Positions 52,869 to 62,231 of a DNA stretch of 64,000 bases are shown here, piece after piece; within the stretch, counting starts at the first letter, position 1; each line of letters begins with the position of its first letter. The translations under genes were made by a program, and so were the position numbers. Source of the DNA: Actinomadura montaniterrae (GTDB taxonomy: Bacteria > Actinomycetota > Actinomycetes > Streptosporangiales > Streptosporangiaceae); assembly GCF_008923365.1 (NCBI RefSeq), contig NZ_WBMR01000014.1, positions 27,112-91,111 of the forward strand. Direction: 5' to 3'. Below the pieces are notes generated by a model that was not told where the DNA came from, made no database searches, and saw only the letters and a program-made list of their open reading frames with translations.

Positions 52869-53645
52869 ATGGCCAAGCGGATCGAAGTCTCCGGGCTGCA
52901 CGCCTACTACGGCGGCACCCACGCCATCGAGGACATCTCGATGACGATCGAGCCGCGCTCGGTGACGGCGTTCATCGGCCCGTCGGGCTGCGGCAAGTCC
53001 ACGTTCCTGCGCACCCTGAACCGGATGCACGAGGTGATCCCGGGGGCGCGCGTCGAGGGCAAGGTGATGCTGGACGACGAGGACCTGTACGCCTCGTCGG
53101 TCGACCCCGTCGCGGTCCGCCGCGTCGTCGGCATGGTGTTCCAGCGGCCCAACCCGTTCCCGACCATGTCGATCTACGACAACGTCGCGGCCGGGCTGAA
53201 GCTGAACGGGGTGCGCGGCAAGCGCCGCCTGGACGAGATCGTCGAGGAGTCGCTGCGCGGCGCGAACCTGTGGAACGAGGTCAAGGACCGGCTCGGCAAG
53301 CCCGGCGCGGGCCTGTCCGGCGGCCAGCAGCAGCGCCTGTGCATCGCCCGCGCGATCGCCGTGCAGCCGCAGGTGCTGCTGATGGACGAGCCGTGCTCGG
53401 CGCTCGACCCGATCTCCACGCTCGCGATCGAGGACCTGATCGGCAAGCTGAAGAGCCAGTACACGATCGTCATCGTCACGCACAACATGCAGCAGGCCGC
53501 CCGGGTCAGCGACCGGACCGCGTTCTTCAACATCGCCGGCACCGGCAAGCCCGGCAAGCTCATCGAGATCGACGACACCAGCAAGATCTTCACGAACCCC
53601 GAGCAGAAGGGCACGGAGGATTACATCACCGGCCGCTTCGGCTAA
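52869..53645 (+). CDS. pstB: phosphate ABC transporter ATPase PstB
   Basis: 258 residues. Walker [11 protein letters not shown]-loop [20 protein letters not shown] signature [16 protein letters not shown], Walker [13 protein letters not shown], and the H-loop His in [19 protein letters not shown], all of the PstB subtype. It powers phosphate import. No phoU follows directly; instead efeO starts 9 bases after the stop. Confidence 0.97.
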   Translation: MAKRIEVSGLHAYYGGTHAIEDISMTIEPRSVTAFIGPSGCGKSTFLRTLNRMHEVIPGARVEGKVMLDDEDLYASSVDPVAVRRVVGMVFQRPNPFPTMSIYDNVAAGLKLNGVRGKRRLDEIVEESLRGANLWNEVKDRLGKPGAGLSGGQQQRLCIARAIAVQPQVLLMDEPCSALDPISTLAIEDLIGKLKSQYTIVIVTHNMQQAARVSDRTAFFNIAGTGKPGKLIEIDDTSKIFTNPEQKGTEDYITGRFG

Positions 53646-53654
53646 CCTGCCGCG

Positions 53655-54815
53655 GTGGACGATGATCGGGCGCTCCCGTGGGGGCGGCTGCTGGGCGGCT
53701 GCCTGTGCGCGGTGCTCGGTGTCTCCCTGGCGGCGTGCTCCGGGGGCGGTCACCGTGGCGGGACGGCGGTGCAGGCCGACCGCGCCCACTGCGGCCGGGG
53801 CTGGGACGACCCGCACGCCGGGACGCAGACGCTGCTGGTCCACAACGCCGACAGCGCCGCCGCCGAGGTCGACCTGATCGACCCGTCCAGCGGGGCGATC
53901 TACGCCGAGCTGGAGGGCGTCGGGCCGGGGACGACCCGGACGATGCGGGTGACGCTCGGCGGCGGGACGTACGCGTTCTGGTGCTTCCCGGAGGGCGGGC
54001 ATCCCGTCACGGGGCCGAAGGTGAAGGTGAGCGGCCCGGCGGGCGGTCCGGCGGTCCGGCCCGTCACGCAGAACGACCTCTTCCCGGCATTGCGGTCCTA
54101 TCGTGCGTACGTGACCAAGGGGCTCGGTGTCCTGCGCGACCGGGTGGACGCGCTGCGCGGCGCCGTCCGGTCCGGAGACCTGGACGCTGCGCGCGCGAAA
54201 TGGCTGCCCGCGCACCTGGCGTACGAGCGGCTCGGGGCCGCGTACGGCACGTTCGGCGACTACGCCGACAAGATCGACGGCCGTCCGGCGGGGCTGCCGG
54301 ACGGCGTGGACGACCCCGGCTTCACCGGGTTCCGGCGGGTCGAGCACGGGCTGTGGCACGGGGCGTCCGCGGCGTCGCTGCGGAGACCGGCGGACCGGCT
54401 CGCCGGCGACGTCCGGGCGCTGATCGCCGACTTCCCGCGCGAGCAGATCGACCCGTCCGACCTGGGGCTGCGGGCGCACGAGATCCTCGAGAACACGGTG
54501 CAGTTCGAGCTGACCGGCAAGGGCGACCAGGGCAGCGGGACGGCCCTCGCGACCGCGTCGGCGAACCTCGAAGGGACCCGCGCGGTGCTCGACCCGATGC
54601 GTCCCGTGCTGAAGCCGCGGATGGATCTGAGCGGCATCGACAGTGGCCTCGACCGGACGTCCAGACTGCTGGAGGCGCAGCACCGGCACGGGAAATGGAC
54701 GCCGCTCGACGAGCTGAGCACCACCGACCGCGAGCGCATCAACGGTGCCGTCGGCGACCTCGTCGAACGGCTCGCGCCGGTCGCGACCGTCGCCGCGGTG
54801 AGGAGGACGTCGTGA
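53655..54815 (+). CDS. efeO: EfeO-type periplasmic-side iron-uptake lipoprotein
   Basis: 386 residues. An N-terminal lipobox GVSLAAC is followed by a cupredoxin-like domain (about 40-130, [35 protein letters not shown]). The imelysin/M75 domain (about 145-380) has [32 protein letters not shown] and [20 protein letters not shown], cited in part. EfeO delivers ferrous or ferric iron to the EfeU permease together with the peroxidase EfeB. Here it starts at a GTG 9 bases after pstB with no clear ribosome site. It overlaps efeB; no efeU lies in the window. Confidence 0.9.
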   Translation: MDDDRALPWGRLLGGCLCAVLGVSLAACSGGGHRGGTAVQADRAHCGRGWDDPHAGTQTLLVHNADSAAAEVDLIDPSSGAIYAELEGVGPGTTRTMRVTLGGGTYAFWCFPEGGHPVTGPKVKVSGPAGGPAVRPVTQNDLFPALRSYRAYVTKGLGVLRDRVDALRGAVRSGDLDAARAKWLPAHLAYERLGAAYGTFGDYADKIDGRPAGLPDGVDDPGFTGFRRVEHGLWHGASAASLRRPADRLAGDVRALIADFPREQIDPSDLGLRAHEILENTVQFELTGKGDQGSGTALATASANLEGTRAVLDPMRPVLKPRMDLSGIDSGLDRTSRLLEAQHRHGKWTPLDELSTTDRERINGAVGDLVERLAPVATVAAVRRTS

Positions 54816-56014
54816 CCGGGCCGGGGCGCCGCTCCTTCCTGCGCGGCGCGCTCGCCGCGGGCGTCGCGGGGGCCGTCACGACCGGCGGCGCCGCCGCCGC
54901 GAACGGCCCGCGGAGCCCGAAGGCGCCGTCGTTCCACGGCGTCCACCAGGCGGGAATCCTCGAAGAACCGCAGGCCCGCTCCGTCGTCGTCGCGTTCGAC
55001 GTGATCGCCGAGAGCAGGGCCGAGCTCACCGACCTGCTGCGCGCGCTCACCGCAAGGGCACGCGTCCTGACCAGCGGCGGCGTCCCCGCCGAGCCAGGCA
55101 TCAGCGCGCCGCCGCCCGACTCCGGCATCCTCGGCCCGGACGCCCCCGCCGGCGGCCTCACCGTCACCGCCGGCGTCGGCGCGTCCCTGTTCGACGACCG
55201 GTTCGGCCTCGCGTCCCGGCGCCCGAAGCGGCTCACCCGGATGCGGACGTTCCCGGGCGACGACCTCGACCCCGCCTGGTGCCACGGCGACCTCGCCCTC
55301 ACCCTCGGCGCCGCCGACGAGGACACCGTCCTGCACGCGCTCCGCGACATCTGCCGCCACACCCGCGGCGGCATGCAGATCCGCTGGCGGATCAGCGGGT
55401 TCGCCAACCGCCCCCGCCCGTCCGGCACGCCCCGCAACCTGATGGGCTTCAAGGACGGCATCGCCAACCCCGACGTCACGGACGCCGCCGCGATGGACCG
55501 GCTCGTCTGGGCCGCGCGCGACGAGCCCGCCTGGACCTCCGGCGGGACGTACCAGGTCATCCGGCTGATCCGGATGCTGGTCGAGTTCTGGGACCGGGTC
55601 GGGCTGCCCGAGCAGGAGCAGATGTTCGGCCGCAGCCGCGACACCGGCGCGCCCCTCGACGGCGTCCACGAGACCGACGCGCCCCGCTACGCCAACGACC
55701 CCATCGGCAAGGTCATCCCGCTGACCAGCCACATCCGCCGCGCCAACCCGCGCGTCCCGGACACCGAGGCCAGCCGCATCCTGCGCCGCTCCTGCAACTA
55801 CGACCGCGGTGTGGACGGCGCCGGGAACCTCGACATGGGGCTCATCTTCGGCTGCTTCCAGCAGGATCCGCACCGCCAGTTCGAGGCCGTCCAGGAGCGC
55901 CTCGCGGACGAACCCCTCACCGACTACATATCACCGTTCGGCGGCGGTTACTTCTTCGTTCTTCCCGGCGTCAGGGATCGGGTAGATCATCTCGGCCGGG
56001 GGTTGATCGAGTAG
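54812..56014 (+). CDS. efeB: Tat-exported DyP-type haem peroxidase EfeB
   Basis: 400 residues. A twin-arginine signal [17 protein letters not shown] is followed by a DyP peroxidase fold. It has the distal Asp motif GFKDGIANP (preceded by RNLM), a probable proximal His in [11 protein letters not shown], and the late Arg region [12 protein letters not shown]. EfeB is thought to oxidise ferrous iron or release iron from haem in the EfeUOB system. It starts inside the efeO stop (GTGA). A -Q-type tail ([14 protein letters not shown]) is intact, so the protein is full length. Confidence 0.94.
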   Translation: MTGPGRRSFLRGALAAGVAGAVTTGGAAAANGPRSPKAPSFHGVHQAGILEEPQARSVVVAFDVIAESRAELTDLLRALTARARVLTSGGVPAEPGISAPPPDSGILGPDAPAGGLTVTAGVGASLFDDRFGLASRRPKRLTRMRTFPGDDLDPAWCHGDLALTLGAADEDTVLHALRDICRHTRGGMQIRWRISGFANRPRPSGTPRNLMGFKDGIANPDVTDAAAMDRLVWAARDEPAWTSGGTYQVIRLIRMLVEFWDRVGLPEQEQMFGRSRDTGAPLDGVHETDAPRYANDPIGKVIPLTSHIRRANPRVPDTEASRILRRSCNYDRGVDGAGNLDMGLIFGCFQQDPHRQFEAVQERLADEPLTDYISPFGGGYFFVLPGVRDRVDHLGRGLIE

Positions 56015-56056
56015 GCGCGCGGCGCGCCTGCGAGGCCCCTCACCAGAGGAGGAGAC

Positions 56057-57727
56057 ATGCGGGAGACACCAGGTCCAAGAGAACCGGCCGGAACCGGACG
56101 CCGCCGCGGCGCCCGCCGCCGGCCCCTGCTGATCGCCGCCGCCGCCGTCACGGCGGGGATCGCCGGGCTCGCCGCCGCCTGCGGATCGTCCGGCGCGTCC
56201 GCCGGGCTCACCGCGCAGGACGGCGCGACCGGCCACGGTCCGGGCGCGTCCGCGCGCACCCCGATCCAGCACGTCGTGGTGATCTACGGGGAGAACATCT
56301 CCTTCGACCACTACTTCGGCACCTACCCGCACGCCGCCAACACCGACGGGACGCCGTTCCACCCCGCCAAGGGCACCCCGAAGGTCGACGGCCTCACCAA
56401 GAAGCTCCTGAAGCACAACCCGAACCAGTACGACCCGAAGCGGCTGTCCCCGTCCCAGGCGCTCACCTGCGACCAGGACCACGGCTACGCCTCGGAGCAG
56501 AAGGCCGTCAACGGCGGCAAGATGGACAAGTTCGTCGAGTTCACCGGCAAGGACAAGTGCACCGGGCAGCCCATCCTGTTCGGTGAGCCGGGCCTCGTCA
56601 TGGACTACTTCGACGGCAACACCGTCACCGGCATGTGGAACTACGCCCAGAACTACGCCATGAGCGACAACTCGTGGGACGGGACGTTCGGGCCGTCCAC
56701 CCCCGGCGCCATCAACCTCATCTCCGGGCAGACCCACGGCGTGTACGCCGTGGACCCGAAGACCCACGAGAAGGTCACCGACGCCTACACCGTCCAGTCG
56801 CCGAACGCCGACGGCGTCGGCACGATGATCAACGACCCGGACCCGGCGTTCGACGACTGCTCCGACAACAACCACACCTCGGCCAACGCCCTCGCCGTCA
56901 TGACCGGCAAGAACATCGGCGACCTGCTGAACGAGAAGAAGGTCACCTGGGGCTGGTTCCAGGGCGGGTTCCGCCCCACCGGCAAGGCGAACGGCTACGC
57001 CGTCTGCGGCGCGGCCCACGCCAACATCGGCAAGAACCAGGTCGTCGACTACAGCCCGCACCACGAGCCGTTCCAGTACTACAAGTCGACCGCGAACGAG
57101 AAGCACCTGCCGCCGTCGTCCGTCCAGGCCATCGGCCGCACCGACCAGGCCAACCACCAGTACGACCTGGCGGACTTCGACGCCGCGCTCAACGCCCGCA
57201 ACCTGCCGGCCGTCAGCTTCCTCAAGGCGCCCTCCTACCAGGACGGCCACGCCGGCTACTCCGACCCGATCGACGAGCAGAAGTTCGTCACCAGCACGAT
57301 CAACAAGCTGCAGCAGTCGCCGGAGTGGAAGTCCACCGCCGTCGTCCTCGCCTATGACGACTCCGACGGCTGGTACGACCACGCCGCGCCGCGCATCACC
57401 AACGGCTCGGCCGACGCGTCGGTCGACCAGCCGCTGTGCACGAGCGTCAAGGCGGCCGGCGGCTACCAGGACCGCTGCGGCCCGAGCCAGCGCCTTCCCA
57501 TGCTGGTCATCTCCCCGTACGCGAAGGTCAACCACGTCGACCACCACGCCGTCGAGCAGGCGTCGGTGCTGCGCTTCATCGAGGACAACTGGGGCACCGG
57601 CCGCCTCGGCGACGCGTCCTTCGACGGCCGCGCCGGCACCATCGAGGGCATGTTCGACTTCCGCCACCCCAAGGCCGGGCAGGTGATCCTCAACCCCGAC
57701 ACCGGCGCCATCGTCAGCAAGGGCTGA
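56057..57727 (+). CDS. secreted phospholipase C/acid phosphatase-family phosphoesterase
   Basis: 556 residues. A basic N-terminus (RRRGARRRPLL) and hydrophobic stretch end in a lipobox-like GLAAACGSS. The catalytic domain begins VVVIYGENISFDHYFGTYP, the nucleophile/metal site of PLC and AcpA-type phosphoesterases. DNSWDGTFGPSTPGAINLIS, HAGYSDPIDEQKFV and LAYDDSDGWYDHAAP complete the metal ligands. It cleaves phosphoesters outside the cell, consistent with a phosphate-scavenging island. GAGGAGGAG precedes the ATG. Confidence 0.92.
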   Translation: MRETPGPREPAGTGRRRGARRRPLLIAAAAVTAGIAGLAAACGSSGASAGLTAQDGATGHGPGASARTPIQHVVVIYGENISFDHYFGTYPHAANTDGTPFHPAKGTPKVDGLTKKLLKHNPNQYDPKRLSPSQALTCDQDHGYASEQKAVNGGKMDKFVEFTGKDKCTGQPILFGEPGLVMDYFDGNTVTGMWNYAQNYAMSDNSWDGTFGPSTPGAINLISGQTHGVYAVDPKTHEKVTDAYTVQSPNADGVGTMINDPDPAFDDCSDNNHTSANALAVMTGKNIGDLLNEKKVTWGWFQGGFRPTGKANGYAVCGAAHANIGKNQVVDYSPHHEPFQYYKSTANEKHLPPSSVQAIGRTDQANHQYDLADFDAALNARNLPAVSFLKAPSYQDGHAGYSDPIDEQKFVTSTINKLQQSPEWKSTAVVLAYDDSDGWYDHAAPRITNGSADASVDQPLCTSVKAAGGYQDRCGPSQRLPMLVISPYAKVNHVDHHAVEQASVLRFIEDNWGTGRLGDASFDGRAGTIEGMFDFRHPKAGQVILNPDTGAIVSKG

Positions 57728-57813
57728 CCCGGCAGGCTCGAACCCCGGACCGGCGGGTTCGAGCCTCAGCCGCCGCCACGGGTGGGCCCGCAGAGCGAGT
57801 GCAGCGGGCCCGC

Positions 57814-57850
57814 CCGTCGTGACGGGGGTACCAGGGGGTCGCTCCCCTGG
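57814..57850. repeat. 37-bp palindromic dispersed element, copy 2 (inverted)
   Basis: Inverted copy of the 45602-45638 element: CCGTCGTGACGGGGGTACC followed by a CCAGGGGG-TCGC-CCCCTGG-like hairpin, differing at two of 37 positions. It ends 4 bases before the glnR stop and lies in the convergent gap with the phospholipase gene. The shared flank, with ACTCGCTC-type and CCCGTGGC words in reverse, extends to about 57778. Confidence 0.85.
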
Positions 57851-57854
57851 GCGA

Positions 57855-58571
57855 CTACGCCTTGGCGGGGGTGCGTTCTTCGGCGTCGCCGGGGCGGTGG
57901 TCGGGGACGAAGCGGTACCCGACGTTGCGGACGGTGCCGATCAGCGACTCGTACTCGGCGCCGAGCTTGGCGCGCAGCCGCCGGACGTGGACGTCCACGG
58001 TCCGGGTGCCGCCGAAGTAGTCGTAGCCCCACACCTCCTGCAGCAGCTGGGCGCGGGTGAAGACCCGGCCCGGGTGCTGCGCGAGGTACTTGAGCAGCTC
58101 GAACTCCTTGAACGTGAGGTCCAGGATCCGGCCGCGCAGCCGCGCGGTGTAGGTGGCCTCGTCGATGGTCAGCTCGCCGCTGCGGATCTCGCCCGGCACC
58201 TCGTCGGCGTCCGCGACCGCGGCGGCCCGGCCGACCGCGAGCCGCAGCCGCGCCTCGACCTCGGCGGGCCCGGCGGTCTGCAGCAGCATGTCGTCCAGCC
58301 CCCACTCGGAGCTGAGCGCCGCGAGACCGCCTTCGGTCACGATGCCGAGCAGCGGGCAGTCCAGCCCGGTGGTGCGCAGCAGCCGGCACAGGCTCTTGGC
58401 CTGGACGAGGTCGCGCCGGGCGTCGACCAGCACGACGTCGGCGGGCGGCGCGTCGATCAGCGCGGACGCCTCGGCGGGCGCGACCCGCACCGAGTGCAGC
58501 AGCAGCCCGAGCGCGGGCAGGACCTCGTCGGACGGCTCCAGCGCGTTGGTCAGCAAGAGCAAGCTGCTCAA
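57855..58571 (-). CDS. glnR: global nitrogen regulator GlnR (OmpR-type)
   Basis: 238 residues. It starts [20 protein letters not shown], with a receiver-like domain lacking a full phosphorylation pocket. The winged-helix effector (about 130-225) reads [39 protein letters not shown] and [14 protein letters not shown], the sequence I know from actinomycete GlnR. It controls ammonium assimilation and other nitrogen genes; glnA is not in the window. Its closeness to pst, mshD, MoaD-like and cysA genes matches the arrangement in Streptomyces. Confidence in the orthologue call is high. Confidence 0.94.
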   Translation of the reverse strand: MSSLLLLTNALEPSDEVLPALGLLLHSVRVAPAEASALIDAPPADVVLVDARRDLVQAKSLCRLLRTTGLDCPLLGIVTEGGLAALSSEWGLDDMLLQTAGPAEVEARLRLAVGRAAAVADADEVPGEIRSGELTIDEATYTARLRGRILDLTFKEFELLKYLAQHPGRVFTRAQLLQEVWGYDYFGGTRTVDVHVRRLRAKLGAEYESLIGTVRNVGYRFVPDHRPGDAEERTPAKA

Positions 58572-58780
58572 GTGCCCGCCTCCTCGTCCAAAAAGACGTA
58601 GGACCCAGGCGGCTCACCCTCCAAGCCCCGGCACGGCCGCCGGCTCGAAGACGAGGCGGCCATGAAGGGTCTTGCGGATGAACTCCATGGCCTCGTCGCC
58701 CGGATCCCTCGTCCCGAGCATATCCGAGCCCTCGGCGGAGGCAATGGCCGCATGTCCGGAGGGCATGAGATCGTGGGAGC
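58572..58780. other. 209-bp divergent gap between glnR and the MoaD-like gene
   Basis: No gene. A GAGCATATCCGAG segment near 58717 is the only A/T-containing spot that might hold promoter elements; no palindrome of note. Confidence 0.4.
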
Positions 58781-59041
58781 GTGGCCAGAGGGACGATGCG
58801 GTACTGGGCCGCGGCGAAGGCGGCGGCGGGGACGCACGAGGAGCCGTACGACGCCGGGACGCTGGCGGAGGCGATCGAGGCGGCGCTCGCGCGCCGCGGG
58901 CGCGGTGCGGACTTCGCGCGGGTCGTCGGCCGCAGCTCGTTCCTGATCGACGGGGACCCGGTGGGCGGCCGCCCGCACGGGTCGGTGGAGCTGCCGGAGG
59001 GCGGCGTGGTGGAGGTGCTGCCGCCCTTCGCGGGCGGCTGA
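58781..59041 (+). CDS. MoaD/ThiS-family sulfur-carrier-like protein
   Basis: 86 residues. Start GTG 58781 (MARGTMRYWAAAKAAAG), with ATG 58796 as alternative; related actinobacterial proteins seem to keep the GTxRYWAAAKAAAG start. Beta-grasp pattern with YDAGTLAEAIEAAL, FLIDGDPVGGRP and VEVLPPFAGG. The C-terminal Gly-Gly is the site of adenylation and thiocarboxylation in this family. Partner enzymes are not adjacent, so whether it serves molybdopterin, thiamine or another thiolation is open. Confidence 0.88.
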   Translation: MARGTMRYWAAAKAAAGTHEEPYDAGTLAEAIEAALARRGRGADFARVVGRSSFLIDGDPVGGRPHGSVELPEGGVVEVLPPFAGG

Positions 59042-59180
59042 TCCCCCCCGGCGCCGGGCCGGGCCTGAGCGCGCGGGATGACCCGGGCGCACGGCCGACT
59101 CATCCCGCAGTGCGACTCGACCGGGGCGTTTCGGGCACTAAGGTGTGGCGATCGCGCGTGCCGCCGCCCGAGGGAGAGAG

Positions 59181-59885
59181 ATGCGCAAAGCACTGCTGGC
59201 GTTGCTGATCGTGGTCGCCGTGGGCCTCGTCGTCGCCGACCGGGTCGGGGTCCGGGTCGCGCAGGACCGGATCGCGCAGCAGGTCGCGGCGCAGTACGAC
59301 CTGCCGCGGCGGCCCGACGTCACGATCCACGGCATCCCGTTCCTGACGCAGGTGGTCGGCGGCGAGTACGACCACATCACCGTCGACATCGGCGACTGGA
59401 CGGAGCAGGGCGTCACCGTCTCCGACGTGACGGTGGACATGCGCGGGCTGAACGCGCCGCTGTCCGACGTGATCAACGGCGACACCACGAACATGACGGC
59501 CGACACCGCGGCCGCCTCCGCGATCATCCCCTACGACGTGATCAAGAAGGAGGCGCCGAAGGAGGTCGAGAGCCTCGGCCCCAAGGGGAACGACCTCGCC
59601 GTGGGCCTGACCGGCAGCGTCCTCGGGTTCAAGGTGAACGGCACCGCCGTCGTGTCGGTGAAGCCGACGTCCAAGGGCATCGCGATCACGCCGGAGTCGG
59701 TCGGGGAGGGCGCCGCGCAGATGCCGCTGACGCTGGTCCGGCAGCAGCTGACCTGGGTCGTCCCGGTCAAGGACCTGCCCATCGGCGCGCGGATCAGCGG
59801 CATCCAGCCGACCGCCGGGGGCCTGAAGGTCACGGCGACCGCCCACGACGTGAACCTGAACGATCTTCAGCAGCAGCAGAAATAG
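59181..59885 (+). CDS. DUF2993 secreted or membrane-anchored protein
   Basis: 234 residues from ATG 59181 with GAGGGAGAGAG just upstream. An N-terminal membrane helix (ALLALLIVVAVGLVVADRVGV) is followed by QQVAAQYDLPRRPDVTIHG, FLTQVVGGEYDHITVDIGD and a repetitive beta-pattern ending LKVTATAHDVNLNDL. DUF2993 proteins are actinobacterial tubular lipid-binding-like proteins of unknown role at the cell envelope. It stands alone before the sigma gene. Confidence 0.9.
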   Translation: MRKALLALLIVVAVGLVVADRVGVRVAQDRIAQQVAAQYDLPRRPDVTIHGIPFLTQVVGGEYDHITVDIGDWTEQGVTVSDVTVDMRGLNAPLSDVINGDTTNMTADTAAASAIIPYDVIKKEAPKEVESLGPKGNDLAVGLTGSVLGFKVNGTAVVSVKPTSKGIAITPESVGEGAAQMPLTLVRQQLTWVVPVKDLPIGARISGIQPTAGGLKVTATAHDVNLNDLQQQQK

Positions 59886-59931
59886 CCGCGGGCCCCGTGA
59901 ACCGGGACGCGCCCGGATCCGTGACAGGGAT

Positions 59932-60447
59932 GTGGGTCCCACCGCGGATGAGGGTTTGCTGCGCGCCCTGTACAGCGAGCACGGCGGTCCCCTCCTGGGC
60001 TACGTCCTGCGGCTGACCGGCGGGGACCGGCTCCAGGCGGAGGACGTCGTGCAGGAGACGCTGCTGCGCGCCTGGCGGCACCCGGACGCGCTGGCGGGCC
60101 GTCCGGTCCGGCCGTGGCTGTTCACCGTCGCGCGCAACCTCGTGGTGGACGCGCACCGGGCGAAACGGGCGCGGCCCCCGGAGACGGGCATCGACGAGCA
60201 GCTGCTGACGACGCTCGCGGGCTCGGACGACATCGACCGGGCGCTGGAGTCCTGGACGGTCGCCGAGGCGCTCGCCGAGCTGACCCCGTCCCACCGGGCC
60301 GTGCTCGTGGAGACCTACTACCGCGGCCGGTCGGTCGCCGAGGCCGCCAAGGCGCTCGGCATCCCGGCCGGCACCGTGAAGTCCCGCACCTATTACGCGC
60401 TGCGGGCGCTCAAACTCGCATTGGAGGAGCGGGGGTTGGCGCCATGA
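59932..60447 (+). CDS. ECF sigma factor (SigK/SigL-like)
   Basis: 171 residues. Region 2: LLRALYSEHGGPLLGYVLRL, DRLQAEDVVQETLLRAWRHP and RPWLFTVARNLVVDAHRAKR. Region 4: ALAELTPSHRAVLVETYYRG, RSVAEAAKALGIPAGTVKSR and TYYALRALKLAL. The best start is GTG 59932; no strong ribosome site. The stop overlaps the anti-sigma gene (ATGA), so the two are coupled and form a classic envelope-stress pair. Confidence 0.93.
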   Translation: MGPTADEGLLRALYSEHGGPLLGYVLRLTGGDRLQAEDVVQETLLRAWRHPDALAGRPVRPWLFTVARNLVVDAHRAKRARPPETGIDEQLLTTLAGSDDIDRALESWTVAEALAELTPSHRAVLVETYYRGRSVAEAAKALGIPAGTVKSRTYYALRALKLALEERGLAP

Positions 60448-61226
60448 ACGAATGCGCGGACGTGCGCACCGCGCTCGGCGTGTACGTGGTCGGCGCGATC
60501 GACCCGGCCGAGCGCGGACGGGTCGACGCGCACCTGGAGGGCTGCCCGGCGTGCCGGGACGAGCTGGCCGGGCTGGCGGGGCTGCCCGCGCTGCTCGGCC
60601 GGGTCGAGGAGGCGCAGCTGGAGCAGATCACCGGGCCCGGCCGGGAGGCGCCGGACCCGGAGTTCCTGGAGGGGCTGCTGGCCCGCGCGGCCGAACGACG
60701 GAGGGGATGGCTCGGACCGCTGGGGCGGCGGGCCGGCGGGCGGGGCCGCGTCACCCGATGGGCCCCGCTCGCCGCCGCCGCGTGCCTGCTGCTGGTCGTG
60801 GGCGCGCTGTTCGGCGGGTTCGTGCTCCCGTCCGGGGACGGCGGCCGCACCGCGTCCCCGCCCGTCCCGTCGGCGTCGCCGGCCTCGCCGGAACCGGAAC
60901 CGGAGGCGACGGTGACGCCGACGGGCCGGGGGGAGCGGCTCGTCGCCGTCAACCCCGACAACAAGATCAAGGGCGTCGTCTTCCTGCAGCGCAAGGAGTG
61001 GGGGACGCAGGTCGAGCTGTACCTGTCGGGCGTGCCGAAGGGGGAGCACTGCCGGATGATGGTGATCGCCCGGGACGGGCGGCGCGACGCCATCGGCAGC
61101 TGGTCCGTCCCGTACGACCGCGGCTACGGCGACTACCACGGCTCGACGATGTTCCCGCGCGGCCAGCTCTACTCGTTCGAGATCGTCGGCCTGGACGGGA
61201 AGCCGCTGCTCACCATCCCGACGTAG
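60444..61226 (+). CDS. membrane-bound zinc anti-sigma factor
   Basis: 260 residues. The N-terminal ZAS motif H-LEG-C-PA-C (HLEGCPACRDEL, about 32-42) should bind the co-encoded ECF sigma. One membrane helix follows at about 112-133 (PLAAAACLLLVVGALFGGF). An extracytoplasmic RskA-like beta domain comes after a Pro/Ser/Glu linker: KGVVFLQRKEWGTQVELYLS, GVPKGEHCRMMVIARDGRRD and YSFEIVGLDGKPLL. It keeps the sigma factor inactive until regulated proteolysis or Cys/zinc chemistry releases it. Confidence 0.92.
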   Translation: MNECADVRTALGVYVVGAIDPAERGRVDAHLEGCPACRDELAGLAGLPALLGRVEEAQLEQITGPGREAPDPEFLEGLLARAAERRRGWLGPLGRRAGGRGRVTRWAPLAAAACLLLVVGALFGGFVLPSGDGGRTASPPVPSASPASPEPEPEATVTPTGRGERLVAVNPDNKIKGVVFLQRKEWGTQVELYLSGVPKGEHCRMMVIARDGRRDAIGSWSVPYDRGYGDYHGSTMFPRGQLYSFEIVGLDGKPLLTIPT

Positions 61227-61333
61227 GCGCCATCCCGGCGCGGGCACCCAGGCACCATCCCGACGTGGGCACGATTCCTGCGTAGGCTCCGTCGTGTGGA
61301 AGAAAAGCGGGCGCGGGCGGGTTGGTTCCGGTG

Positions 61334-61813
61334 ATGACCGGAGTCTGGGTCGCCCTCGGGGTGCTGCTGGCGGCGACGGTGTTCGGCCTCGTCCGCCGGC
61401 GCCGTGACGGCGTGCTGCGCGCGGTGCCGGGCGCCGGCGGTGTCGGCCTTGCCGGCGGCGACGCGCGGAAGGACGGCGACGACGCAGTGGACGAGCAGGT
61501 GGGCGAGACCCTGCGGCCCGACGAGCTGGGCGCCGAGCTCGGCGCGAAGGCCACGCTCGTGCAGTTCTCCAGCGCCTTCTGTGCGCCCTGCCGCACGACC
61601 CGGCGCGTCCTCGGCGAGGTCGCCGGGATGGTGGACGGCGTCGCGCACGTGGAGCTGGACGCCGAGGCGCACCTGGAGCTGGTGCGCCGGCTGAACGTGG
61701 TGCGCACGCCGACGGTCCTCGTCCTGGACGGGGCGGGACGGGTCGTCCGGCGCGCCGCCGGAGCGCCCCGCAAGGCCGACGTGATCGCCGCCCTCGGCGT
61801 CGCGATCCCGTGA
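61334..61813 (+). CDS. membrane-anchored thioredoxin-like protein
   Basis: 159 residues. An N-terminal helix (GVWVALGVLLAATVFGLV) is followed by a linker and a thioredoxin fold: ATLVQFSSAFCAPCRTTRR with C83-AP-C86, VAHVELDAEAHLELVRRLNV, and the cis-Pro segment VRTPTVLVLDGAGRVV. Its position before DUF4395-cysA matches the order in other actinomycetes, suggesting a part in sulfur or thiol handling. No strong ribosome site; TAGGCT near 61288 may be the -10. Confidence 0.9.
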   Translation: MTGVWVALGVLLAATVFGLVRRRRDGVLRAVPGAGGVGLAGGDARKDGDDAVDEQVGETLRPDELGAELGAKATLVQFSSAFCAPCRTTRRVLGEVAGMVDGVAHVELDAEAHLELVRRLNVVRTPTVLVLDGAGRVVRRAAGAPRKADVIAALGVAIP

Positions 61814-61815
61814 CC

Positions 61816-61888
61816 GGCGATCCGATCCCGGTGATCCGATCCCGGTGATCCGGTGATCCGGTGATCCCGGCGATCCGGTGATCCCGGG
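61816..61888. repeat. short GATCC-type tandem repeat after the thioredoxin gene
   Basis: About eight head-to-tail 8-9-base units of the forms GGTGATCC, GATCCCG and GGCGATCC, directly behind the thioredoxin stop. It is slippage-like simple sequence. Confidence 0.75.
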
Positions 61889-62000
61889 CGATTCCGTGAC
61901 CGGCGAGGCCGCGCGGGCGGGCGTCCCGCGGCGCTGTCAAGACCCGCGGGAGGCGGATCAACCTGTGAGCCGTACCCGGATGACCTGGGATAAGACACAT

Positions 62001-62064
62001 GTCACTGTCTCGGAAGGCGAGACGGATGTGACAGCGCGTGGATTGTCGGCTTAACATCGTGTCC
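62001..62064 (+). promoter_or_regulatory. promoter of the cys leader with upstream dyad
   Basis: A -35-like GTGACA at 62028-62033 and a -10 TAACAT at 62052-62057 are 18 bp apart; the predicted first base falls at or next to the GTG at 62065. Just upstream GTCAC-T-GTCTCG pairs with CGAGAC-GGAT-GTGAC across GAAGG (62001-62032), a possible repressor site. Confidence 0.65.
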
Positions 62065-62151
62065 GTGCGTTACTGGACAGAGCAGATGCTCACGAAGCGC
62101 CGCGCGGTCGACTTCTGCCGCGTGGCCGCCTCGCTCTGTCGCACGGCCTGA
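62065..62151 (+). CDS. cysteine-containing leader peptide of the cysA operon
   Basis: 28 codons from GTG (VRYWTEQMLTKRRAVDF, then CRVAASLCRTA and TGA). An internal ATG at 62086 would give 21 residues. The TKRRAVDFCRVAAxLCR pattern fits the short actinobacterial leader peptides found before sulfur-assimilation genes. In mycobacteria, leaderless poly-Cys small ORFs act as cysteine-responsive attenuators. The -10 lies 8 bases before the GTG, so the message is probably leaderless. The operon gene follows after 80 bases. Confidence 0.75.
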   Translation: MRYWTEQMLTKRRAVDFCRVAASLCRTA

Positions 62152-62231
62152 GGCATCGAGCCCATCCGCCCCCGAGCTCTTCCGATTTCCACGCTCGTAC
62201 GCACGCTTCCTCTCCGCCATGGAGCACCCCG

